DNA of 64,000 nucleotides from AC-32 sp963736055 (GCA_963736055.1 CAVTNM010000008.1:930001-994000), one strand, 5' to 3'; shown: positions 15,396-25,202, numbered from the stretch's first letter. The notes: generated by a model from the letters alone, not told the origin. Numbers and translations: made by a program.

Positions 15396-16859
15396 ATGCA
15401 GGTCGTGGTCGGCGAGCTGATCGCGGGGCGATACGAGCTGGAAGAGCTCGTGGGAGCCGGCGGCATGTCGAGCGTCTACCGGGCGCACGACCGGCTGCTC
15501 GAGCGTGACGTGGCGATGAAGGTGCTGCACGAGCAGTACACCGCCGACGGCGAGTACGTCGAGCGCTTCCGGCGCGAGGCCCGTGCCGTCGCCCAGCTCT
15601 CGCACCCGAACATCGTCACGGTGATCGACCGCGGCGAGCAGGACGGTCGTCAGTACATCGTCTTCGAGTACGTCGACGGCGAGAATCTGAAGGCGCTCGT
15701 CGACCGCGTAGGCCCGTTGCCGGAGGGCGATGCGATCGAGCTCGCGCTCCAGGTCGCCCGCGCGCTCGGGTTCGCGCACGACCAGGGCCTCGTCCACAGG
15801 GACGTCAAACCGCAGAACGTCCTCCTGGGTGATGGAGGCGGCGCGAAGGTGACCGATTTCGGGATCGCGCGCTCCCTCGGGGTACAGGCGGGCCTGACCC
15901 AGACCGGGACGGTGATGGGGACGAGCGACTACATCGCGCCGGAGCAGGCGCGCGGTTCGCGCGTGGATGCGCAGAGCGACGTCTACTCGCTCGGGGCCGT
16001 GCTCTACGAGCTTCTGACCGGGGAGGTGCCGTTTCGAGGCGACAACTTCGTCGCGGTCGCGATGCGCCACATCAACGAGCCGCCGCCGAGCGTGCGCGAG
16101 CGGCGCCCCGAGCTCTCGCCGTGCGTCGATGCGGTCGTGCGGCAGGCGATGGCGAAGGAGCCGGGCGACCGGTTCCACTCGATGGACGAGCTGTGCGCGG
16201 AGCTGAGCGGCTGCCTGGCTCAGCTGGACGGCCTCGGCGCGGAGACGATCGTGGTCGCGCCCGAGCGGCGCAAGCGCTCCCGTCCGCCGGCCGAGCGTCC
16301 CAGCGTCTGGCCGCTGATCCTGCTCCTCGCGGGGCTGACGGTCCTGGCGGGCATCCTCGCGGCGCTCTTCACGTTCACCGACTCGGGCGAGAGGATCAAG
16401 AAGGCGGTCGGCGGCGGCGGCAGCAGCGCCGGGGTTGCGGGCAAGCCGGTCCGTCTCAGGGGGCTGACGTCCTACGACCCGGAGGGCGACAACCACGCCG
16501 AGCACAACGAGGTCGTCGGCCTGGCCACGGACGGCAGCGGCGGCACGTACTGGACGACCGAGCAGTACAGCAGCGGCCTGCAGAAGAGCGGCGTCGGCCT
16601 CGTGCTGGACGCAGGCTCCGCCACCAAGCTCTCGAAGCTCACCGTCGCGAGCGACACGCCGGGATTCACGGCCGAGATCGAGGCAGGCTCCTCGCCCAGC
16701 GGTAGCTTCACTCCCGTGTCGAAGTCGCAGACGGTCGGCGAACGCACGACGTTCTCACTCAACGGCGACCCGGCCAGGTACTACGTGATCTGGATCACAA
16801 GCCTGGGCACGAACCACACCGCGCACGTGAACGAGGTGACCGCTCGCGGCAGCCGCTAG
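15396..16859 (+). CDS. Receptor-type Ser/Thr protein kinase with discoidin-like extracellular domain
   Basis: 487 residues. The N-terminal kinase domain (about 10-270) has P-loop LVGAGGMSSVY, VAMKV lysine, catalytic HRDVKPQN, DFG and the APE-like IAPEQARG. A basic linker and one membrane helix (WPLILLLAGLTVLAGILAALF, about 305-325, shown in part) lead to an outside domain of about 140 residues. That domain, with DPEGDNHAEHNEVVGLATDG, TYWTTEQYSSG and ITSLGTNHTAHVNEV, resembles F5/8 type C (discoidin) carbohydrate-binding modules. It may sense wall glycans. An in-frame GTG at 15405, 7 nt after CACAAT, is an alternative start. Confidence 0.88.
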   Translation: MQVVVGELIAGRYELEELVGAGGMSSVYRAHDRLLERDVAMKVLHEQYTADGEYVERFRREARAVAQLSHPNIVTVIDRGEQDGRQYIVFEYVDGENLKALVDRVGPLPEGDAIELALQVARALGFAHDQGLVHRDVKPQNVLLGDGGGAKVTDFGIARSLGVQAGLTQTGTVMGTSDYIAPEQARGSRVDAQSDVYSLGAVLYELLTGEVPFRGDNFVAVAMRHINEPPPSVRERRPELSPCVDAVVRQAMAKEPGDRFHSMDELCAELSGCLAQLDGLGAETIVVAPERRKRSRPPAERPSVWPLILLLAGLTVLAGILAALFTFTDSGERIKKAVGGGGSSAGVAGKPVRLRGLTSYDPEGDNHAEHNEVVGLATDGSGGTYWTTEQYSSGLQKSGVGLVLDAGSATKLSKLTVASDTPGFTAEIEAGSSPSGSFTPVSKSQTVGERTTFSLNGDPARYYVIWITSLGTNHTAHVNEVTARGSR

Positions 16860-17012
16860 GAGGGCTTGACGAAATATCGACTGTGCCGCCGGGCCGCGCT
16901 GCTCGCCCGAGTCGGCGTCCTCAGTCGCGCCTACCTTCCCGGTACGAACGCTGGTCCTTGCCTCGGAACGACCATCGCACCCCGGCGACGAGCGCTATGC
17001 CGCCAAACCCTC

Positions 17013-18023
17013 CTAGTAGCGCAGGCGTGACCTGCGCTCGTGGCGTTCGAGCGCCAGCTGGACGAGCCGGTCGACGAGCTCCGGATAGGGAACGCCCGAG
17101 GCCTCGAAGAGCTTGGCGTAGACGCTCGTCGCGGTGAAGCCGGGGATCGTGTTCAGCTCGTTCAGGAGCACCTCCCCGTCGGCGCGGACGAAGAAGTCCA
17201 CCCGCGCCATCCCCTCGCACTCGCCCGCCACGAACGACCGCACCGCGAGCTCCTGCACCCGCTCGAGGGTCTCCTGCTCGAGGCGCGCGGGCACGAGCAG
17301 GTCCATGCCGTCCTCGTCGTACTTGGCCGAGTAGTCGTACCAGTCGGCGCCGCTGAAGCCGTGCGAGACGATCTCGCCCGGCAACGACGCCACCGGGCGG
17401 TCGTTGCCGAGCACTCCGCACTCCACCTCGATCCCCTCGACGAACTCCTCGACGAGGACCTTGTCGTCGTGCTCGAAGGCCAGCTCGACGGCGGCCCCGA
17501 GCTCGTCCTCCGTGCTTGCCTTGGAGATCCCGACCGACGAGCCGAGACGAGCGGGCTTGACGAAGACGGGGTAACCGAACGGGTTCTCCGGCCCCTGGCC
17601 CTGCCGCAGCGTGATGTTGCGGGTGACCGGGACGCCGCGGTCGCGCATCACCGCCTTGAAGACGTCCTTGTCCATCGCGAGCGCCGACCCGAGCACCCCG
17701 GCGCCGACGTACGGGACCCCGGCCAGCTCGAGCAGGCCCTGGACGGTGCCGTCCTCGCCGAAGGGCCCGTGGAGAACCGGGAAGACGACGTCGACGTCAC
17801 CGAGGGTGGCCGGCACCTGGGCGGCAGGCACGGGCAGCGTCTCCGCGACGGTGCCGTCACCGGTGCCGAGCTCCCAGCGCCCGTCGCGCCCGATCTCGAC
17901 GGTGACCGCGTCGTAGCGCTCGGGATCCAGGGCGTCGAGGACTGAGCGAGCGGAGGCGATGGAGATCTCGTGCTCGGAGGTGCGGCCGCCCATGAGCACG
18001 GCCACGCGCACGCGGCGGCTCAC
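17013..18023 (-). CDS. ddl: D-alanine--D-alanine ligase
   Basis: Ddl is the ATP-grasp enzyme that makes the D-Ala-D-Ala end of the peptidoglycan stem. 336 residues: MGGRTSEHEISIASA near the N-terminus, HGPFGEDGTVQGLLELAGVP, MDKDVFKAVM, VKPARLGSSVGISK, VEEFVEGIEVECGVLG and LLNELNTIPGFTATS with the metal and substrate ligands. The GTG start overlaps the kinase stop as GTGA, so ddl ends the cell-wall operon. The frame runs open into the kinase because of a frameshift there; automated callers may fuse the two. Confidence 0.95.
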   Translation of the reverse strand: MSRRVRVAVLMGGRTSEHEISIASARSVLDALDPERYDAVTVEIGRDGRWELGTGDGTVAETLPVPAAQVPATLGDVDVVFPVLHGPFGEDGTVQGLLELAGVPYVGAGVLGSALAMDKDVFKAVMRDRGVPVTRNITLRQGQGPENPFGYPVFVKPARLGSSVGISKASTEDELGAAVELAFEHDDKVLVEEFVEGIEVECGVLGNDRPVASLPGEIVSHGFSGADWYDYSAKYDEDGMDLLVPARLEQETLERVQELAVRSFVAGECEGMARVDFFVRADGEVLLNELNTIPGFTATSVYAKLFEASGVPYPELVDRLVQLALERHERRSRLRY

Positions 18024-19955
18024 GGGACCGGCGTCGGATTCTCGGGCTGCGTGAAGCGCCCGACCGTGATCCTTACGGTCGAGCCCTGCGGGGCCTGCTG
18101 ACCGCCGCTCGGGGTCTCGTCGAGCACGATTCCCTCCAGGCCGGGGTCGGTCACGTCCTGGTGCTGCACCTGCACCTTGAAGCCCGCGCTCGTGAGCGTG
18201 TCGCGCGCCGAGGTCTCGTCCTGGCTCGTGACGTCCGGCACCTGCGAGGTCTTCGGGCCCTTCGAGACGCTGAGCTTGATCGTCGAGCCGCGCGGCGCGG
18301 AGCCGCTCGGGCTCTGGTCGACGACCGTCTCCGCCGGCTGGTCGCTGTCCACGTCCACCCGGCTGACCGCGAAGCCCTGGCTCTGGAGCGCGCGCGCTCG
18401 CCTGGTCGAACGGCAGCCCGACCACCGACGGCACGCCGACGTCGGCCGGGCCGCTGGAGACGTTGATCCGGACCTTGCTGCCCTTGACGACGGTCTTTCC
18501 GGGCAGCGGATCCTGACCCGTGACGGTGTCCGGAGGCCTGCTCGAGGCGACGGAGAACACCTTCGCGATCAGGCCCGCGTTGGTGAGCGTGCTCACCGCA
18601 TCGGCCTGCGACTTGCCGACGACGCTGGGCACGGCCACGGTCGGCGGCCCGCGCGAGACAAACAGATCGACCGTTTGATCCTTCTGCACCTTGGTGCCGG
18701 CCTGGGGGCTCTGGTCGATTACGCGCCCCTTCTCGACAGTCGTGCTGGTTCGACGGTGCACGACCGGGATGAGGCCTGCATCGCGGATCTTGTTCACCGC
18801 CAGTGACTCCCTCAGGCCCTCGGCGAGCGGCACCGCGACCGGCTTGTTCGCGCTCAGCTGGTCCTGGATCTTCGTGTAGGCGAACCAGGCTGCGGCCGCG
18901 GCGGCAAGCAGCAACAGGATCGAGAGCACCCACGGCCAGACGGGCCGGCGACGGCGCGGCGGCCCCTCATAGCCGTAGTAACCCGCCGGCGGCGTGCTCC
19001 CGGGCGGTGCCGACCGGCCTTCGGCCGGCGGGCGCGCAATCACGGAGGTCGGTGCCGCCGCCATCAGCCCGGCGCCGGCGAGCACGGCGGTCGCAGCCTC
19101 CTCGGTCTCCGGGTCGACCGGCAGGCCCTGCGCGACGCGCGCCAGGTCGGCGTCCATCTCCTCGGCGCTCTGGTAGCGCTCGCCGGGCTCCTTGGCCAGG
19201 GCCCGCAGCACGACCGAGTCGAGGTCGTGCGGCACGTCGGGCCGCAGCTCGGACGGCGGCTTCGGCACTTCCGATAGGTGCTTCATCGCGATCTCGAGCG
19301 GCGTGTCGCCCGTGAAGGGAACCTGCCCGGTCAGCATCTCGTAGAGCACGACTCCGACCGAGTAGAGGTCGGAGGTCTGGTCGACGGGCGCCCCGCGCGC
19401 CTGCTCGGGCGAGAGGTACTGGGCGGTGCCGATGATCGAGCCGACCTCGGTCATCTGGCTCGCACCGGAGCGGGCGATGCCGAAGTCGGTCACCTTCAGC
19501 CGCCCTTCGCCGCCGACGAGCACGTTGTGCGGCTTGATGTCGCGATGGACGATCCCGTGCTGGTGCGCGGCGCCGAGGGCGGCCAGGATCTGCCGTGCGT
19601 ACTCGATCGCGATCTTGATCGGGGCCGACCCCCGGGCGACGATCAGCTCCTTGAGCGAGCGCCCGTCGAGGAACTCCATCGCGATGTAGTAGGTGCCCTC
19701 GGCCTCGCCGCGGTCGTAGATCGAGACGATGTTCGGGTGCGAGAGCCCGGCCGCGTTCTTCGCCTCGCGCCGGAAACGCTCGACGAACGAGTCGTCGGCC
19801 GCGTGGCGGTCGTTGAGGATCTTGATCGCGACCCGGCGGCCGAGCTCCTGGTCCTCGGCGAGGTAGACGTCCGCCATCCCGCCCGCGCCGAGCTTCCGGA
19901 TGATCCGGTAGCGGCCGTCGAAAACGGTCCCGATCAGTGTGTCTGAGACGGCCAT
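18020..19955 (-). CDS. pknB: PASTA-domain Ser/Thr kinase (PknB type), frameshifted near 18390
   Basis: Kinase domain (about residues 12-275): LGAGGMADVYLA, HRDIKPHNVL, TDFGIARSG and SPEQARG. Then a linker, one membrane helix (WVLSILLLLAAAAAAWFAY) and four PASTA repeats that bind peptidoglycan stems or lipid II (openings VAVPLAEGL, VAVPSVVGK, VGVPSVVGL, SQVPDVTSQ). Inside PASTA 3 the frame breaks at the alternating run GCGCGCGCGC (18388-18397): upstream reads ...DQASAR, downstream resumes LQSQGFAVSRVD in another frame, ending at TGA 18020. One extra or two missing bases restore about 644 residues. A sequencing error is likelier than loss of a core gene. Confidence 0.9.
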
Positions 19956-19969
19956 GGCTCCATCAGAGG

Positions 19970-21457
19970 TTAGGGATTCGACCTTCCTGCCAGTAGCGCC
20001 TGCATGACGGCCTTGGCGATCGGCGCGGACACCTGGCCGCCGAAGCCGGTCTGGTTCTCGAGCACGACGGCGATCGCATAGCGAGGGTGATCCGCCGGGG
20101 CGAAGCAGATGAACCACGACGTGTACCGGCCCTCGACCCCCGTCTCGGCGGTGCCCGTCTTGCCGGCGACCTGGATGCCGGGGATCTGCGCCGCGGTCCC
20201 CGTGCCGCTCTGCACGGCGCCGACCATCATCGACGTGAGCTCCTGCGCGGTGCGCGGGCTGATCGCCCGCCCGAGCCTGCGCGGGTGCGTGCGGCTGACG
20301 ACTCCGCCGCCGGGCCCGGTCACCCGGCCGACGACATGCGGCTTCATCACCACCCCGCGGTTGGCGACGCCTGCGGCGACCATCGCCATCTGCAGCGGCG
20401 TCGCGAGCAGTGCCTCCTGCCCGAATGCCAGCCGGCCGGGGTCGACCTGCGTGGCCGGGTCGCTCGGACGGAACAGCCTCGCGCCGTGGTAGAGGCCACT
20501 GGGAGCGCGCTCGTTCGCCGGGGTCTCGAGCGGCGGATCCTCGTAGAAGCCGTAGCGCTTGGCGTAGCCGAGAATGCGGCCCGCGCCGATCGTCTTGCCG
20601 ATGTTGCAGAAGACCGAGTTGATCGAGTGCTCGAGGCCGGTGGTGAGATCGACCGAGCCGAACGACTCCGGCGCCTCCGGGTTGCCGGCGTTCCGGACCT
20701 TCTGGCCGTACTCGATGCAGTAGCCCGGGTCGTCGAAGCGCGACTCGGGCGTGAAGCGGCCGGTGTCGAGGGCTGCGCTGGCGGTGACGACCTTGAAGGT
20801 CGAGCCGGGAGTGAAGAGCCCGTCGGTCGCCCGGTTCAGCAGCGGCGCCGCCGGCCGGCATGACGAGCGGATGTTGTTGATCGCCGAGAAGTTCCGCTCG
20901 ACGAGATTGGGGTCGTACGTGGGCCGGGAGGCCATCACGAGCACGGCGCCGGTGTGGATGTCGAGCGCGACCACCGAGCCGCACTTCCCGGCCAGCTGGT
21001 CCATCGCGAGCCGCTGGGCCCCGGGACGAAGCGTCAGCCAGAGGTCGTTGCCCTCGATCGTCGCGCCACGGATCCGGTCGAGCGTGGTGTTGAGGACGGT
21101 CTTCAGGTTCGTGTTCGAGCCGGTCAGGAAGTCGTTCTCCGAGGCCTCGAGCCCGGAGCGGGAGCGGGACTGCGTCGAGTAGCCGACGACGTGCGCGAAG
21201 AGGCCGCGCTGCGGGTAGCGGCGGAAGTACAGCGTCTGCCCGGCGACGCGCTTCTTGCGGTTCGTGGCCAGGATCGTCCCGTCGGCGGCGCGGATGAGCC
21301 CGCGCTTGATCGAGAACTGGGCCACCCGCTGGATCTCGTTGTCCTGCCGGTCGGCCAGGCTGGCCGTCGCCCAGGTCTGCCAGTACGTGGTCGCGACGAT
21401 CAGCGCGGCGACCAGGCCGACGCCGACGAGCGCGAGCCGTGCGATCTGGCGGTTCAC
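19970..21457 (-). CDS. pbpA: Penicillin-binding protein (PbpA, class B transpeptidase)
   Basis: This 495-residue class B PBP cross-links septal or lateral peptidoglycan. It has an N-terminal membrane anchor (about 9-30), the dimerisation-type region RGLIRAADGTILATN, and a transpeptidase domain with SxxK in FTPGSTFKVV, SxN-like EHSINSVF and KTG in VAGKTGTAETG. The stop-start overlap with rodA upstream is 4 nt; the kinase follows after 14 nt. Position and size match mycobacterial PbpA, which pairs with RodA and is controlled by PknB. Confidence 0.94.
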   Translation of the reverse strand: MNRQIARLALVGVGLVAALIVATTYWQTWATASLADRQDNEIQRVAQFSIKRGLIRAADGTILATNRKKRVAGQTLYFRRYPQRGLFAHVVGYSTQSRSRSGLEASENDFLTGSNTNLKTVLNTTLDRIRGATIEGNDLWLTLRPGAQRLAMDQLAGKCGSVVALDIHTGAVLVMASRPTYDPNLVERNFSAINNIRSSCRPAAPLLNRATDGLFTPGSTFKVVTASAALDTGRFTPESRFDDPGYCIEYGQKVRNAGNPEAPESFGSVDLTTGLEHSINSVFCNIGKTIGAGRILGYAKRYGFYEDPPLETPANERAPSGLYHGARLFRPSDPATQVDPGRLAFGQEALLATPLQMAMVAAGVANRGVVMKPHVVGRVTGPGGGVVSRTHPRRLGRAISPRTAQELTSMMVGAVQSGTGTAAQIPGIQVAGKTGTAETGVEGRYTSWFICFAPADHPRYAIAVVLENQTGFGGQVSAPIAKAVMQALLAGRSNP

Positions 21458-22758
21458 CGGCGCACCGCGTTCGCGCGGTTGGAGACGAGCAACAGGCCCG
21501 CGAGCAGGACGAAGTTCGCGACCACGCTCGACCCGCCGTAGCTGATGAAGGGAAGCGTGATCCCGGTGAGCGGGATCAGGCGCAGGATCCCGCCGACGAT
21601 GATGAAGGTCTGCAGCGCGAACGCGAACGTGAGCCCGACCGCGAGCAGCTTCGAGAAGCCGTCGTCGGCGAGCATCGCGATCTTCATCCCGCGCGCGACG
21701 AAGAGCATGTAGACGAGCAGCAGGGCGGCGACGCCGACGAGCCCGAGCTCCTGCGCGAGCGCCGAGTAGATGAAGTCGGTGTTCAGGTACGGGATCAGCT
21801 GATGGCCCTCAGTGGTCTCGAACGTGCCCTTGCCGAGCCCCGTGCCGGCCCAGTTGCCGTGCGCCACCGAGTAGAGCGACTTCACGAGCTGGTAGCTGGC
21901 GCAGTCCTGGCGCGGCAGCAGCTTGCCGTTGATCGGGCAGTAGACCGCGTGGTCGGTCCACGGGTGGAGCCAGATCGTGACGCGCTCGCGCACGTGCGCG
22001 ACGTAGTGGTACACGCCGATCGCTCCGCCGAGGAAGAGGGCCGCGCCAAGGCCGACGTAGAGCAGCCGCGCCGTGGCGACGTAGAGCATCGCCAGGAAGA
22101 TCCCGAAGTAGAGAAGGGCGCTGCCGAGGTCGTTCGTCTCGACCAGGACGAGCATCGCGCCGCCCCAGATCAGGAGCAGCGGGCCGAAGTCCTTCAGCCG
22201 GCCCTGCGCCAGCACCTCGCGCTTCTCGCGCAGGTAGCCCGCGAGGAAGACGATCAGCATGATCTTCGCGAGCTCGCCCGGCTGGAACTGCAGCGAGCCG
22301 AAGTGGATCCAGAGCCGGGCGCCGTTGACCGAGGTTCCCAGGCCGGGCACGGCCGGCAGCACGAGCAGCCCGATCGCGGTCAGCCCGAAGAGGTACTTGT
22401 AGCTCTCGAGCCTGCGGTAGTCGCGGTGCAGCAGCAGCAGGGTCGCGCTGAAGGCGCCGAGCGCGACGACGATCCAGAGGCCCTGGCGGAAGGCGTCGGT
22501 CGGGTCGAGGCGGTAGATCTCGGTCACGCCGATCGCGGTCAGCAGCGCGGCCATCGGCAGGAGGTAGGGGTCGGCCCAGGGCACGGTCAGCCGTCCGACC
22601 AGATGGGCTGCGAGGTAGAGGCCGAAGAAGAGGGCGGCGTAGGAGAGCGACGCCGCCGAGACGACCTCCTGCCTGGCGATGTAGACGCTGGCGAAGCCGA
22701 GCGCCGTGAGGACGCCGACGACGATCAGGTTGGCGAGCTCGCGGTTCCTCGCGCTCAT
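21454..22758 (-). CDS. rodA: SEDS glycosyltransferase RodA/FtsW family
   Basis: SEDS proteins polymerise lipid II into glycan strands with a class B PBP partner. The 434-residue protein has about ten hydrophobic helices, the signature GARLWIHFGSLQFQPGELAK, ETNDLGSALLYFGIF, the large outside loop with two Cys (VYCPINGK...QDCASYQ), and the C-terminal LPFISYGGSSVVANF. A Cys pair in the loop may form a disulphide. ATG 22758 overlaps the pstP stop by 4 nt. Confidence 0.94.
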   Translation of the reverse strand: MSARNRELANLIVVGVLTALGFASVYIARQEVVSAASLSYAALFFGLYLAAHLVGRLTVPWADPYLLPMAALLTAIGVTEIYRLDPTDAFRQGLWIVVALGAFSATLLLLHRDYRRLESYKYLFGLTAIGLLVLPAVPGLGTSVNGARLWIHFGSLQFQPGELAKIMLIVFLAGYLREKREVLAQGRLKDFGPLLLIWGGAMLVLVETNDLGSALLYFGIFLAMLYVATARLLYVGLGAALFLGGAIGVYHYVAHVRERVTIWLHPWTDHAVYCPINGKLLPRQDCASYQLVKSLYSVAHGNWAGTGLGKGTFETTEGHQLIPYLNTDFIYSALAQELGLVGVAALLLVYMLFVARGMKIAMLADDGFSKLLAVGLTFAFALQTFIIVGGILRLIPLTGITLPFISYGGSSVVANFVLLAGLLLVSNRANAVRR

Positions 22759-23924
22759 CTCGCCCCGATCTGCTGCTCGTAGCGCCGCACCGCCGCTCGT
22801 GCCGAGGAGTCGCTCCGCAGGCTGTGGTCGAAGAGCTTCTGGCGCTCGGGCTGACTCAGCTGCGCTGCGAGCAGCGGGCTGACGTAGACCGCGCGGTACA
22901 GGCGCACGTTCCCGACCACGTTCCAGGGCACGCCCTGGTATACGGCGACGTGGCCGTTGGCGTCCGTGCCGACGAAGTGCGAGCGCCAGAGGCCCCACAC
23001 GACGAAGCCGGAGGCGCAGACGAGCAACGTCAGGAAGAGCGCCGCCACCAGCAGCCGTCGGCCCGCCCCGCGCGGCGCCTCCGGGCCGGCGCGGCCGTTC
23101 GTGGCCTGGATGGCGGGCACCCGGTCGAGCTCGTCGAGCGTCGCCTCCTCGTCCGGCTCGGCCTCTGCTCCGTCCTCGCGCGGCGGAAGCTCCACGGTGT
23201 GCTCGACGGGGCCGCCGATCTCGAAGAAGACGACGGTGATGTTGTCCTCGCCGCCGCCGTTGTTCGCCGCGCGCACGAGCGCCTTCGCGGCGCTCTTCAG
23301 ATCGCTGCGGTTGCGGGTGAGCTCGGCCCTGATCGTCTCGTCGTCGACCATCGAGGTGAGGCCGTCTGAGCAGATCAGGAACAGGTCGCCTGGCTCGGTC
23401 TCGACGGAGAACGTGTCCACGTCGACGTCCGGATCGGTTCCGAGCGCGCGCGTGATGACGGAGCGCTGCGGGTGATCCTCCGCTTCCTCCGGAGAGAGCT
23501 TGCCGCTGCGCACGAGCTCCGCAACCAGCGAGTGGTCCTCGGTCAGCTGCTCGAGGCTGCGCCCGCGGAGCAGGTAGGCACGGGAGTCGCCGACGTGGCC
23601 GATCACGACGCGGCCGTCCTCGACCAGCGCGACCGTCATGGTCGTGCCCATCCCCGAAGCGGATGCGTCCTGAGACTGCCGTTCGTACACACGGCGGTTC
23701 GCCTGCTGGATCAGCTCGTCCACCCGCTCCTCGCCGCTACCGGGCTCCTGCACGTCCTTCAGCGCCGCAGCGGCCAGCCCCGAGGCGAGCTCGCCCGCCT
23801 GCGCGCCGCCCATGCCGTCGGCGACCGCGAACAGCGGCGGCTCGACGACGAAGGCGTCCTCGTTGTGCCGGCGCTTGCGGCCGGTGTCGGTCATGCTCGC
23901 CGTCTGCCCGAGGCGCGCGGTCAT
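22755..23924 (-). CDS. pstP: PP2C Ser/Thr protein phosphatase (PstP)
   Basis: PstP dephosphorylates the PASTA kinase and its substrates. Of 389 residues, the first 240 form a PP2C domain: TGRKRRHNEDAF, VADGMGGAQAGE, GTTMTVALVEDG, IGHVGDSRAYLL, LICSDGLTSMVDD and GGGEDNITVV carry the metal-binding aspartates. An acidic linker, one membrane helix (LLVAALFLTLLVCASGFVVW) and an outside tail of about 80 residues follow, as in mycobacterial PstP. The start overlaps the fhaB stop as ATGA. Confidence 0.94.
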   Translation of the reverse strand: MTARLGQTASMTDTGRKRRHNEDAFVVEPPLFAVADGMGGAQAGELASGLAAAALKDVQEPGSGEERVDELIQQANRRVYERQSQDASASGMGTTMTVALVEDGRVVIGHVGDSRAYLLRGRSLEQLTEDHSLVAELVRSGKLSPEEAEDHPQRSVITRALGTDPDVDVDTFSVETEPGDLFLICSDGLTSMVDDETIRAELTRNRSDLKSAAKALVRAANNGGGEDNITVVFFEIGGPVEHTVELPPREDGAEAEPDEEATLDELDRVPAIQATNGRAGPEAPRGAGRRLLVAALFLTLLVCASGFVVWGLWRSHFVGTDANGHVAVYQGVPWNVVGNVRLYRAVYVSPLLAAQLSQPERQKLFDHSLRSDSSARAAVRRYEQQIGAR

Positions 23925-24403
23925 ACGTCGTACCGCAATTCCGTCTCTCCGACGCGGACGACGTCGCCGGCGCTGAGCCGTTTCGGGCCGGTCAGGCGCT
24001 TGCCGTTCAGGTACGTGCCGTTGGTCGACCCGATGTCCTCGACCCACACGCCGTCCCGCCGCGGCTCGAGGCGGGCATGCTCGGAAGAGGCGTATTCGTC
24101 GCGGCCCAGGTCGACGTCGTTGCGCGTGCCGCGGCCGACCCTCAGCGGCGCCGAGTCGAGCACGAGCTCCTCGCCATGCTCGAGTGCCGGGCTCTTGACC
24201 ACGATGAGGCGTCCTGCCTCGATCTGCGGCTCCTCGCCGAGGCCCGGGACCGACCCGGGCGCGAGGACGAAGCTCTCCTGCGGCAGTCGGACGTCGCGTG
24301 CGGCGGAGCGCACGATCCTCCAGATGAACAGGTAGAGCAGGACGAGGAACAGGATCTTGAGGACGAGGAGGGCCTCCTCGACCGCGATCGACGCAAGCGT
24401 CAC
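23921..24403 (-). CDS. fhaB: Membrane-anchored FHA-domain protein (FhaB/FipA type)
   Basis: 160 residues: an N-terminal membrane helix (LLVLKILFLVLLYLFIWRIV, about 12-31), a linker, and a C-terminal FHA phosphothreonine-binding domain with LRVGRGTRNDVDL, SSEHARL and DIGSTNGTYLNGKRL. The mycobacterial equivalent links PknB phosphorylation to division. GTG 24403 overlaps the fhaA stop. Confidence 0.93.
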   Translation of the reverse strand: MTLASIAVEEALLVLKILFLVLLYLFIWRIVRSAARDVRLPQESFVLAPGSVPGLGEEPQIEAGRLIVVKSPALEHGEELVLDSAPLRVGRGTRNDVDLGRDEYASSEHARLEPRRDGVWVEDIGSTNGTYLNGKRLTGPKRLSAGDVVRVGETELRYDV

Positions 24404-25173
24404 GAGGCCGGCTCCGTCTCGCGCCGGAAGACGAGCTCGGTCGAGCCGAGGGTGATCCGATCGCCCTGTCGCAGCTTCGCCCGCTTCTGGCGGCGTCCGT
24501 TCACCTCCATCCCGTTGGTCGAATCGAGATCGACGGCCCAGTAGGCGGCGCCCTCCTGTCGCACCTCCGCATGCTTCCTGGAGACGTTGGGGTCGCTGAG
24601 CTGGATGTCGCAGTCCTTGGAGCGCCCGATCGTCATCTGCCGTTTGTCGAGCTCGTGCTTCGTCCCGTTCACGGTCAGGCTCACGGTCTCGCGGTCGAGC
24701 CCGAGCTCCTCGACGGAAACCGCCTCGGTCTCGACCGGCTTGCGGTAGACCATGGTCGCGGCCGGCTGCGGCTGCGCGGGCGGCTCCCCCGGCTGGGGCG
24801 CCGGTCCCTGCACCATCCTGGTGGCGATCCCGAACTCGCCCATCTCCAGGTCGGAGTCGGTCTCGAGCTTGACCACGGGCGGGGAGAGCAGCTCGTAGCG
24901 CTCGCGCCGGGCGTTCTCGGCGAGGTACTCCTGGAGCTCGCTGCGCAGCGAGTCCTCGTAGCCCGAGAACTGCTCGCGGTCGGCCGGCGCCAGGTAGACG
25001 GAGTACTCGTTGGGCGCGTACACGCGCGAGACCGAGACGACGCGATGGTCCTCCATCTCCTTGACGAGCTTGCGCGCGAGCTCGACCGGCTGGGCGTGTG
25101 TCCGGAAGGCGCGGCCGAAGACCCCCTCGAACAGGCCTTCGATCTTGTGCTCGATGTTCCTGAGGACGCTCAT
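24400..25173 (-). CDS. fhaA: FHA-domain protein FhaA (DUF3662 plus FHA)
   Basis: 257 residues. The N-terminal DUF3662 domain (about 1-115) begins with the typical RNIEHKIEGLFEGVFGRAFR and includes PVELARKLVKEM. A proline-rich linker is followed by an FHA domain with QMTIGRSKDCDIQLSD, VSRKHAEV and DLDSTNGMEVNGRR. In mycobacteria FhaA binds phosphorylated MviN to regulate peptidoglycan synthesis. It is the first gene of the operon that reads fhaA to ddl. Confidence 0.94.
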   Translation of the reverse strand: MSVLRNIEHKIEGLFEGVFGRAFRTHAQPVELARKLVKEMEDHRVVSVSRVYAPNEYSVYLAPADREQFSGYEDSLRSELQEYLAENARRERYELLSPPVVKLETDSDLEMGEFGIATRMVQGPAPQPGEPPAQPQPAATMVYRKPVETEAVSVEELGLDRETVSLTVNGTKHELDKRQMTIGRSKDCDIQLSDPNVSRKHAEVRQEGAAYWAVDLDSTNGMEVNGRRQKRAKLRQGDRITLGSTELVFRRETEPAS

Positions 25174-25202
25174 TTCAGGCGGTTATGCCCCGCCTCGGAA
25201 CT

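Noticed and set aside
12798..16505. Very long open frame antisense to the DUF4015, gabT and kinase genes (over 1200 codons)
   Set aside because: It is Arg/Asp/Ala-rich with no domain, lies opposite three well-supported genes, and follows from high GC with RNY codon bias.
16860..17012. Possible short minus-strand frame with a hydrophobic stretch (LLGGFGGIALVAGVRW) overlapping the ddl end
   Set aside because: There is a GGAGGG but only ATA or a distant GTG follows, and it overlaps the ddl stop. No convincing start codon.
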